In this document: positions 48,201-60,200 of the stretch, piece by piece | Numbering within the stretch: the stretch's first letter is position 1 | How the letters are laid out: each line of letters opens with the position of its first letter | Assembly: GCA_032622095.1 (NCBI GenBank) | Contig: CP136064.1 | Coordinates: 278,281,614 to 278,345,613 of the forward strand | From: Siphonodentalium dalli | Lineage: Eukaryota > Mollusca > Scaphopoda > Gadilida > Siphonodentaliidae | DNA: 64,000 nt | Reading direction: 5' to 3' | The notes under the pieces: model-generated | The model's input: only the letters and a program-made list of their open reading frames with translations | Database searches by the model: none | Told to the model about the DNA's origin: nothing | Translations under genes and position numbers: made by a program

Positions 48201-51200
48201 CCACATTAGGATCGTTATCAATGAAAACTAGCAAATTTGGATGATTGCTCCATTTTGGTAACCATCTGAGTCACCATCCTGAATTTAGATTCATGTGGAT
48301 AATAATATCTTAATCTAACATATCATGGTTGTCGAATGATTAGATAGTATAATTCATTAAAAATAAGGTTGCTAGTAGCCACCGATTTCAAACCGCTGTG
48401 AATAATTTAAGAGGCGAGTGTGGAAAATCATCAATTATTAGAATTTCGGTCGCCGTTTTGGGAGCCATCTTGGATTTTTGGGTCCAAATTGCACCGCCAA
48501 GAGGAAGTATGATCCAATGGTATTATTGGTCGCGAAACATTATCATTTCACTATCTAAATTTTCCTCCCAGACTCAATGCCAACTCTGAAATTGTTCATG
48601 GTTGCCATTTTGATGATTTCATCTCATTTTCGTCGTTTCATTCTCTCGAATTCTTGAGTATAAACAGCCATTGTTCACAAACTATTCATATTGTTTCATA
48701 TCTCCATGTTATTACGCCAACACGGAGCAAATATATTCACCTATATTAACTAAATCGCACATTAGGAGTGATATCAAAGAAAATTTGACAAATTTTAGTG
48801 ATTTATCAATTTTGGCAACCATTTTGGTCGCCATCTTGAATACAGATGCACGTTTTTGGTTGTAATTATATGGCAATCTATATGTTTAAACCTGTTGCAA
48901 ATGTTTGTCATCAAAATCAGCTATTTTCTGGGTAACACTTGGCTTGAATTACAAAATCGATATTTGGTAAAATTTCATAGCATATTTATGAATTTACATT
49001 TTGACGACATTTTGTAGGAATAAGACCCAAACTATGACATATTATCATGTCCAAATGGTTAGGTGTTCACATGTATTTAAAATTAAGTTGCTATTAGCCA
49101 CAGATTTCAAACAACCGTGAATGTTTTAAGAGAAATGTGTGAAAATTCATCATTTTCCCGAACTTCGGTCGCCATTTTGGCGGCCATCTTGGTTAAATGT
49201 GGTCAATTTTTCTGTCAAAGTGAAGCCTGTTATCATAGTATCACAACAGTAGAGAAATATTATATTTCCTACCATAAATTCACTACTAGCTATTAATCAA
49301 ACTGATTCAGTGCCTACTCTGAAATGCTGGATGGCGGCCATCTTGATGACGTCATAAAACCACCCAGTCGCGACCCCCAGGTGTCTAACATTTGTTTTCT
49401 GGTGCCCCAGATATCAAGCAACATCATGAGCATAGTGGCTATATTTCTTCACAAAATGCACACGGGAGCCAAAAAATGGACATAAGAGCCTCTACTATAT
49501 ACACCCGCTGTATTCTTAGTTTGAGCCTATGTGGTCATTTTTGACAGATTAACCCTTCTATGACATCAGCTTCCGGGTGCCAATGCATTCTCTTAAATAT
49601 GGGAGCCTTGCATATATAAGAGCATAACAATATTTAACTCGACTTTGTAAGCCAGTGCATTCTCTTATATATGCAAGGCTCCCTATGGGAGACTCACATA
49701 TATAAGAGAATGCACTGGCACAGGATTTTTAATGTTGCACAAGTGCAGCTCCTTAATCTAAGGCGATCCCGGGCTCTCCCTGAAGATACGTGACATATAA
49801 TAATGTTGCGAAAGCAGCATAACGAGATTTTCAGAAGTTTGTGATAACAAATAGAAGTATAAAACAACAAATGTCGATCAGAAAATCTCTCGATGTGACT
49901 AATAGGTGAACATCACCAACTTCAACTGGGGAACTTCAATCTGATCCTAGGTCTCCCATAGCAGTTGATGCCTAAGCAGAATGAGGTCCCCAGAGGATGA
50001 ATTTGGTGATGCTAGCCCACCATGCGGGATAGTGTCACTAAATTCCCCCATTGGGAACCTCATTCTGCAATATGTGAGCTGTACTGGTGCAGCATTAAAG
50101 CACACACATTGTGCTCCCATTCTTGGATAAACCACTCCTTTTAGAAAACTACTGATGTTCTCTCATTGTATATACTTGTAGTTATAAATAATTATTCTTG
50201 TCATTTAAAAATGGCAATTTGAACAAGATTTGCCAGCTTGCTCTGTATATAAAATGGACAATTATTCACAATACTGACCTGTATCTTTTGGGATGGAGTG
50301 ATTCTCTTGACATACTTCTGTATCATGTTCCTCATACATAATACCTTCAGATGAGCAGACGTCTGGTGATGAAAAAAAAAACAATATGTTAGGTGGACCA
50401 TGTTCCTCATACATAATACCTTCAGATGAGATGTCGGGTGATGAAAAAACAACAATATGTTAGGTGGACCATGTTCCTCATACATAATACCTTCAGATGA
50501 GCAGACGTCTGGTGATGAAAAAAAATAAAATATGTAAGTTCCTGATACATAATATCTTTAGATGAGATGTTGGGTGATGAAAAAAACAGAATATGTTAGG
50601 TAGCAGTACACGATTTCTCGGGTTGTAGGGGGGTCTGAAAAATAAGTATCTGGTGGCATAACAGCCAGTGTAGCCTGGGTTAAATGTGTCATTACTGGTT
50701 TGAAGGTTTAATTATTTTACAAAACTGGGAAAGTTCTCAAAAAAATGAATAATTTGGATACGCAACAGGGTTTTCGTATTCAGTGAAGGCCAACTCTGTG
50801 TTATAGGTTACAGGAAAATAGCCCGATTTCTCTCCCCTAAATTCTGTCATCTGGGCTTGAAAGACATTTTTTTCAAATTGATACAATAACTTTTTTTCTA
50901 TTTCAAATATTTCTCAGCTCTAACAGGTGGAAGAAGCTTATTTACTGACATTGCTCGATCATGGTCTGTTTTTGGGTTGAAAATGGTCAATTTGAGTATA
51001 AAAATTAGTGTTTTGTGTGTGCAAACCAAGGGGCATAACTCAATGGCAAATTGTACGAAGAAGCTAAAGTACAGACAAATGATTACAACTAAAATTTCTG
51101 TCGAACCTAAAACATGCTTGATGGGACATATGCCAAAGATAATGGCTCAGCATTGATTTGAAGCACAGTACCCCCTCCCAGGTTGGCAAAATTGCTGGAA

Positions 51201-54200
51201 ATCGTGTACTGCTACCTTCGGTTGACCACGTTCCTCATACATAATACATTCAGATGTCTGGTGATGAAAAAAAAAATAGGTGGACCATGTTAGTCGATGG
51301 AAACCACCAACAATATAATGTTAGATAAGATTTCTGATTATTTTTGTACCATTTTCCAACCAAGAATTAGGAGATGAACATACTCTGTTGAGTTGGTTGT
51401 TTGCGTGATTCGAGCATAAAAACCATATGTGAACGTATGTGGCGACTTTGGGTAAATTGAAAACTAATGGTAGCAGTTATCAGTTATTGTCACATAAACT
51501 GTCAATTCTAACTTTTCTGACATCACATAAGCTAATAAGCAACAGCACAGGGACCGGAAGAAAGAATTCAAATTAGGAGAAGTCACTTCTCCCTATTAGA
51601 TTATTAGGGAGAAGTGGATTGTTATCAGGGAGAAGTCATAAAGGCTGAAGTTCAATTGACTCTCCATCCTCACTCCTCACCTTTCTGTGATCCAATAAAT
51701 AGCAATACAAGAACTCATTATAATACCATTATAATGCACTAGTTATAATGCACCATTATAATCAGTAAACACACTTCAGATATGCTCTATCTCCCTTGGA
51801 AAACAATAGGGAGAATTGGCATATGTTAGGGAGAAGATGTTTCCCTGCAACAACATTCCTGTCATCAGCCAGTCTCTTTAAAAAATCGACGAAAATTTTA
51901 CAATATTTACATCTCTGGTTATCTCATTCAAAATGAGTTACTCAATTGATGGGATTCCCTCCATTTCATTGGAGTCGCGAAGCACGAGCGTGATTTCATT
52001 GGTTTATAGCATAACAGATTACTTCACAGATCAGAGGTCAATGGCGTGTTGACTAGTTTCCCACACATTGTCAAACGCAACTATTGTTGGAAAACTGAAT
52101 ATGAGGATATATCCATATAACTCATTTTACTCATCGCAATATAGGCGACATCATCTTCAAATTTTTATCAGTCAACGATATTTGTGAGTGATTATTCTGT
52201 CGCACATTGTTGTATTTATTACTATTTCTAAATACTACGATTCTCACAAATATTTACTACGTCAGGAATGCACTCCGTATTTGGAATGGTTTATTATGTC
52301 ATGTTGGGAATGCCGCGTCATTGTAGAAATTAAATTAATGAACACATCTAGAGAAGTACATCTGTTAGGATTATCGTCATCTTTTTAAAGAGACTGGTCA
52401 TCAGCTTGTGTGATATCAGAAAAGATAGAATTGAAAGAGAAAATATCTCCCCATCAATATACTACAAATTCCGAAATGCCATCAGATGTCACGGCGAAAT
52501 ATTCGTCCAGACATCAGTTTATTTAAATCTTTCATGACCTTAACCACGGTGTTGTACTGTACAATAAATTGAAACATAAGAGGCACCTCTTGCAGTAACT
52601 CCGGTGCTGAAGGCCACGATTTATCAAGAACATTCTTTGGCAGATTGTCGCCGAGTCGAATGAGATAGTTGAACTTGGTGTAACTGATGAAGTCTTTGTT
52701 TTCTTCACATTCCGGCTTCTTTCTGTACATGAAACCCTTGATAAACCTAGAAGAAGAAAATATAATGAAAAGTGAAATTTATTATTGTGCATGACATTGT
52801 CAATGCTAACTTATCCCTTTACCCAACAAACCGGCCATAACCGGCCAAATAAAGCTTCAACAGCCTAAAATATCTTCGGTCTATCTCAATAGAACCATAC
52901 AAATATGGATATCATTGGAACCGGCTCCTTGACCACATTGTGATAGTTACAGTTATGCCCTGTGCCAATGCATTCTCTTATATATGCGAGTCGACCATAG
53001 GTCGCCTCGCATATATAAGAGAATGCATTGGCCTAAACAAAAACTTTTTTTAACACTTTTTACCATTTTTTCTTACATTCTTTAACAATTTTATAATTTT
53101 TAATGTGTTAAGCCAATGCATTCTCTTATATATGCGAGGCGACCTATGGTCGACTCGCATATATAAGAGAATGCATTGGCACAGGGCCGTTCTGTTGGGT
53201 AAAGGGTTAACCAAACGTTTCAGATAGATCACAGAAAGAGCTAGAAGTGGGATGTCCCAATGGGACCAGGTTGCCAAAGTACTGACAGAACCATAACTTT
53301 CGGTAAAGGTTCCATACTGATCTTCAGTTCCGCAAACCGGCTCGGTATCGGTACTCATTGAGTGAACTTTTATACTGCAAATAACTTTGGTTTCGTGGGG
53401 TTCCATCATCAATTATTCGTTAAGCTGTTATCTGCGGCGATTTTCGGCAAGTCGCAAAGGGAGGATTTTTTTAAAAGACGGAATACAGAGTGGAACAAAT
53501 GTAGACATGTATGTTTGACTACTGGGCCGGCTAACATTGTAGGCTTGTATCGATACACAGTACTGTTTGGCGTTATGTTGAGCTGCTTAATTAACCCTTT
53601 ATATTCGTTAAGAGGTATATTAATAGAAATCAACAATCAGTACCGAGAACCGGTACATGTACTGATTTAATTCCTGATTACCGCCGTTTCCGGTACCGGT
53701 ACCAGTACCTATTAGCAACCCTGAATGGGACTAAGGATACCCCTCCCCCATGGCAGCCAGTGGCACAAATGTTTTATGCACTCAAGTTATGCTCTGGAAA
53801 GGTAAGTAGGATGCACAAATAACTCCACAATATATAGTCGGAAGGACCTCATGATCACAGGTTCCGTTGTGCATAAACAGAATTAACCTTAAACAAATTT
53901 ACTGAAAATGTAGGGAGTACAAGCTCAGACAAAAATGGGGTTAACTCCATAAAAAAAAGGATATACGGACGTGCAGTTACCATGGTACTAAATATCTGTG
54001 CAAAGTTGAAAACAAATTTACCAAACAATGTAGGAATAAAAGCTCAGACAATGTTGTGTCTACAGACAGATGGCTCAACAGATGGATAGACGGACAACTT
54101 GATTCCTATATACCCCCCCCCCATAACTCGTTACAGGGGGTGGGGGGTGGGTCACAAGGTTCCTATAACTACAAACCAATGTGAATGGGATACCAAAATG

Positions 54201-57200
54201 GAATTCAAAGATTCTAGAAACGATGATTTCTTAAGTAAACTTCTAAATTACATTTTTCAAAATTTAGAATTTCAGTCGTTACCAAAGAAATGGAGAATAA
54301 AAAAAAATAGTTTTGTGAATAAAAAAAAATGACAATGCATCACTCTTAATTATTTTTGTTTCTAGTTTCTAGCAAATAGATTTTTGTAACAAAAATTTGT
54401 CATCAGGAAATTTAAGATAGAAGATTCAGGACATAGGAATGATTTATTGATTTGATTCTGCACACCGAAACATACTTCCTGATTTGTTCCACTCCCCACT
54501 GCCTTCGTTCCTTCAGTTTTTGAGCCATTCTTCTTCTCCAATGACTCTGGACTATCACAGCTGTAAAAAGTATGGAAAATTAGAAAAGCAAAACTATAGC
54601 ATATCAAAATCAGCAGGTAAATTGATTATACATGTATTATGGAAAACTTGGCATATCAAAATCAGCAGGTATTTTGTTTATACATGTATTATGGAAAACT
54701 ACTTGATGAATTGGATCTAACTAGGTAATCTTAATAGATATTATTGTGCAATTATTTTGTTGAATTGATAGTTAAAGATAAATAACGCTCCCAAATTACT
54801 ATTTATTTGGCTTCGGGGGTAAAAAAAATATTTTATTTGTCGAGGAACCCACCCATCAAAGCCCAGAGTGATCAGATATCAATTTTTGAAATTTGTTATT
54901 TCTCGAAATGTGTACTTATTTGTGGCCTGGAAAAAAGTCATCAAACCAACGGTCTCAGACAAAATTGCTGATGAAGATGGATAACTCTGATATCAAGTGG
55001 TAATACGGCCAAATTTTGTGATACACAAGTGATTATACGGCCATATTTCGTGAACAACATGTTGATAAATAACAAGTTTTGGGAAATTTTATACCATAGT
55101 TGACAGTGGTTAGCATTATTTTGTTGTAATTAATCTATTCTGATAAATAAAGTGTATTTTGAAAAATGTTGTTGTAACTTGATGACATGGGGACTGTCTG
55201 ATCGGAATGAGAACAAACTTATAAAAGAGGAAATGAGATATTGGATTAGTTGTCAGTTTTTTTTCTTCAGAAATGCTTAAAGTAGAGAAAATTGTGTCTG
55301 ACATTAGCAGAAATGAGGTTCCCAGAGGGTGAATTTAGTGATGCTACCCTGCATAGTGGGCTAGCATCACCAAATTCACCCTCTGGGGACCTCATTCTGC
55401 TCAGGACTCATCTTCTTGAAAGTATCTACAGTCTCAAATTAACATTGTTCTTAGCTACTTTTTCCCCTTCTTTTAAAAAGAATGCATAATTGAGGTGACT
55501 AATGGGTGAACATCACCAACATCTATTTATATGTGAAAACCGGATCGTGAAATTTAAGATATCTGTCTACAAGGAAATATAAGTGCCATAAATTCCCTCT
55601 CTGGGTGACACCTTGTCTCAGCTGGTGCCTGGACTACAAGGTGACCAATGAGTGAATGAACATCACCAATTTCAACTGGGGAACTTCAACTGATTCTAGA
55701 TCGCCCATGGCAGTTGAGGCCTAAGCAGAGTGAGGTTCCCAGAGGGTGAATTTGGTTACGCTAGCCCACAGTGCAGGATAACGTCACTAAATTCACATTC
55801 TGCGGACATCATTCTGCAAATGCCAGACACACTATAACCAGCCTTGATCAATATGAAGATGATAAACTCACCTGATGCTTTCCATAACAGATACTTCTTT
55901 CTATGACTGTAGGCTTTATACTTCGACTGGATGACAGTAGCTGAATGAAGAATAGAAATATCATTATTAAAGCCATGAAAAGTCAATTTCTCATTTCTCA
56001 GGTCAAAACAATTGAAAAACATGTGAGCGGCCAGTTTTTAATTAAATTTTTTACTTCTGGAGCACGTACCACTGAAGCATTCCACCCCTGGATCGGCTAG
56101 CTTTTATGGCAAGCCGTTTTCACATTTTTGATTGATTTGAACTTAAGTCCAATTCATCTGGTTTGAAACGATAGTCCCCTTCTTTGTAATGGTATATTCC
56201 TGCAAGTTTTGATTGACAGTCAAACTCCGTACTAACCAGGGCATTCCTGACTCCAAGACTAACTCCGTATGTCCCTTTGCCACGTGGCTTGTTTTCGGCA
56301 TGCCGAGGTTGAAAATGTTTCGAATCCGAATTGGCATCTTAATAAATGCTAACTGCATGCATGAATGAAGTAAAATTAATTCACGACTTGATTCAATTGT
56401 TATTTGACAGCATGTAGTGTAGGCTACACGCAGTTTCGTTTATTGCATTTACTAAGTGTCTTATTTGTATAATTTGCTCGGTTTTCAACTTCTTACAACA
56501 CGGGCTATTGTTGATAGGATCTGGTCCACATCGAGCTGATTCATTATATATGTTGAGAAAGGTAACAATTAACAAGATCAACAAGAATTAGACCCACATG
56601 TAAACGGCCATTTTCCCACAACTCCGCCCTATGAGCAAAACCAGACCTGCTTAATATCTGATGGGGGTGTTTCTTATACAGATGAATTGGACTTAAGTCC
56701 AAATACCACATAATTGTTAATTCGGCGAGGAATTGGACTTAAGTCCAAATAGATGAAAATATCGGTATTTGGACTTAAGTGTAATTCATTTGGACTTAAG
56801 TACAATTCCTCGCCGAATTCACAATTATGTGGTATTTGGACTTAAGTACAATTCGCTATTTGGACTTAAGTCCAATTATTTGGACTTAAGTCCAAATAAT
56901 TGGACTTAAGTTCAAATCAATCGAAAATGTGAAAACGGCTTGCCATAAGCTTTGGGTTTAATATCAGTTGCCTGTGGACATTATTAGCAGAACAAATGTC
57001 CACAGATTTATTTAACCCAATAAATAGATAGAACGACACAAGTTAACGTTATTGAACGGGTTTGTTGTAATGCAATGGTAAAACGAGAATTTTAGCTACC
57101 GGCATGGCAAACGAGTGCAATAACAACATGTTCACAAAGCTGTGTTGTTCTATGTTCATTGCACACTTTGAAGACTTAGCTTGTAATATACTAAAATGTA

Positions 57201-60200
57201 GGTCAATATTGTTTTAATTAATTAAACAAATGTGTACTTATTGTAGACTATACCTCATAATTTAGAGAAGAAATTTTGTGCTAAAGCTGACGTCACCAAT
57301 GACGTAGACGTATTCTGTTTGTATTGTTCAAGAAAAATACATATTTTTTTATTGAACATTTTGAATTCTTCTGTATTTTGCTATATTTCGCACAAATAAG
57401 TGATTGGGTGTGCAATAAAATATCATTAACATACTTTTTAATGAGTTTGCAGATGCAATTCATAATTATTTCCATATAAACAAAGGAATGATGTCAGTAA
57501 AATCATTATAATGTTATAGTCACCTAAATCATGTTTTCTCAACTGGAAGGCATCTTCTGTGGCAAACAGCACCCGAGGAAACCTGATGAACAGTTTGGTC
57601 CTGATGAAGAGAAAGGGGCATTATTAGGTCTCAGTTCACCTTAATATATTCAGGTTTCAGTACACCTTATATTCAGGTTTCAGTTCACCTTATATTCAGG
57701 TTGAAACATATTTTAGTTCAGAGCTTCAAGATATTGACTCAAGTTATACAGACTACAGTATTTAAAAATATATTGTGATATGACTAAATACCGTGAATAA
57801 TTTTATTTGTCAAAATCTTCTGAATTATTAACAATCATTCGCATTCAGCACAAAAAGTTAACTAGACACTGGTTATATGAGGCTGTCGTTATACTGCACA
57901 CCATCATTATAACGTTATCATGGCAGCAAACAAATCAGATCATAGAGGCAGCATCTAATCAACACGGAATATAGGAAAACTACTAGATGTGTCACTTACA
58001 TTCTTAAATTGCCTTACATTTACACAAATAACATACTAATTTGTCTTTATCATACTTTAATTTGTCCATAGTGAAACTTTAACAGAGAATGTTAAATGCT
58101 TAACTTGGTCTACTTGTAAAACAAATTTTAATGAGCTCTGATCGTGAATGAATGGGTTGTTCAGACATGGTATTATGGTTTTGATGTAAACGCAATGAAA
58201 TTGATTTATTGCTTGCGTCAATATGCAGCGATGAGCAGCATGAACAAAGGGGTTGACACTATTCAATTGCTGATTCAACCATCTGCAGTAGAACAAATAA
58301 TTTTGTCTCCTTATGTATAGGAAGATATCTTTTTTTCGAAACCGACTAAATGACTAAATACCAAAAAAAAACATGAAGCCCTAGTTTGGTCATGATTGGT
58401 GCTAGTGCATTTTACTTTGAGACCTCTCTCTTGTGGAACTTACTTCCATATAATCTGAGATGACCTTTACCATTTGAATATCTCAAGATAAACTACTGGA
58501 TTATTATTATTTCTATGATGTTGACATAACAATACAGCCATTCTATCATTGCACATACCGTATTCTCGCGGGTATAAGCCCACTTTCGGGCATAAGACCA
58601 CCCCAGTATTTTCACTAGAAGTAAGTTTTCCAGGGTATAAGACCACCCCCTCCCTAGCCCTAATCATAACCCCTCCAAAACGGCTTAAACTCGGATATGG
58701 GCCTTTGCAAACAAAAAATCGGGGTAAAACTGATGAAAGCCGAGTACCGGTGTTGGGGAATATCCCCGGCTTCCAGATTAAGTAAAGGCAAATAGGCCTA
58801 TAACTTACTTTAAGAAAGTGATTTTTCAATTAAATATGAATATCAAAATATTATAAAAACACTTGTCTTGTTGTTTTATTACCAACATTCCCATAATTCA
58901 CACCATAAATGACACTCAATCGCAAGCCGGTTGAAATGACACCATTAAATTTTGTAAGTAGTGGGTAATTCCTGCATCTATAGTCTATAGTTAGTCTATA
59001 GTTTATATCAATGTTCAGACTAATCCGATTAGGAAACTAATAAACCCGACGCTTTATTATGACCCATTGTCCATTGAGGATGTCACAATAGCGACTAATT
59101 GCATGTTTAACAAAAGCCAGTGAGTGTAATTATTTAACACTAACAGTATTGACAAAAGACAGTTATATTTCTGCTAAAAAAAATCACGTGTTTTAATAAA
59201 ATAGAGTGACTGTAAAACGTGAACAAAATGCAGGTTAAAAATGTTAATGTCAATAGCCTTTTTTTTTGGTTATAACATTGGCGTAGTTTGAAAGACATTG
59301 TTGTTCAATGACAAGTTCCCCTTCTGCTTCGTTATTATACCCACTGTGTGTTTACATAACCATGAAGCCAGTTCTGTGTTTGGTTACATAAAGGAACATA
59401 CCGACGTTGTCACTGAACGCGAAAAATATGTTTTTACAGTACTGTAGTTGGACAGACACCTGTGGCTTTGCACGCGCATAGCTTTTGCACTTGAAGCTAT
59501 ATATATACGCCGTTAGCGACTCGGTTCTTTTGTATTTGGTGTCTGTTTTGATTTGTTTCCCCGGGAAGTATAATTTAATAAACAAATAAGATTTTAAGAT
59601 TCACTTTATTTTATTTTATTGAATATTCTCGAACATGCCTACGAAGTATACTTTTTTGTTTTGAATATAAATATTAAATTTCTCGAGTTCGTCAATCTTT
59701 TTATCTGTCTACAAGCTGATACTTACCACCGCTGATACTTACCACCGCTGAAATTGAACACAATTTGGGGTGGGCCCAAACTTTTCCGGGGTATAAGACC
59801 ACCCATGTCTTTTCAAGCTATTTATTCCCTAGGCCCCCTGGTCTTATACCCGCGAGAATACGGTAAGTAGATACTTCAAATTTATTTTGAAAGGTAAACT
59901 CATATTCCTCAAATTCAGGTACCTGAAAACTATATTGGAGACAAACTTTGAAAAACTACAACAATTTCACTAGAACATAATATATTGTACTTACTTTCCC
60001 ATCTTGTAATCATCTTCTTCATATTTGAGGTATTTGACTAGAATTTCTACACCTTCCCGTGGATGACCGTCGTAGTTGGGCCAAGTATGTGGACACAGAC
60101 TCTTATACCTGAATACATAGAGATTAATAATATTTGGGTTGAGTAATGATAATATTAGAAATGACATTTGATTAAATAAATCATTTGATTCCATTTTGAT

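Larger units (their letters stand above)
43658..49497. mobile_element. 5.8-kb DNA transposon with long terminal inverted repeats, decayed
   Basis: The ends are TAGTAGAGGCTCTTATGT and its exact complement ACATAAGAGCCTCTACTA. Inverted similarity continues inward through GTGCACTTTGTGAAGAAATA, GGGTCGCGACTGGGTGG and TGACGTCATCAAGATGGCCG for at least 150 nt, and then loosely for about 1 kb each side through repeated CCAAGATGGCCGCCAAAATG sections. The middle (about 45.1-48.2 kb) is less repetitive and has gene-like stretches on the minus strand and a 132-codon plus-strand ORF. No transposase motif was recognised. It lies in a myosin intron. Confidence 0.85.

Noticed and set aside
53050-53412. 120-codon minus-strand ORF
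   Set aside because: It crosses the ends of two mobile elements and includes hairpin sequence.
58467-58829. 120-codon minus-strand ORF and 78-codon plus-strand ORF
   Set aside because: Both lie over the terminal repeats of the 1.3-kb element and look repeat-derived.
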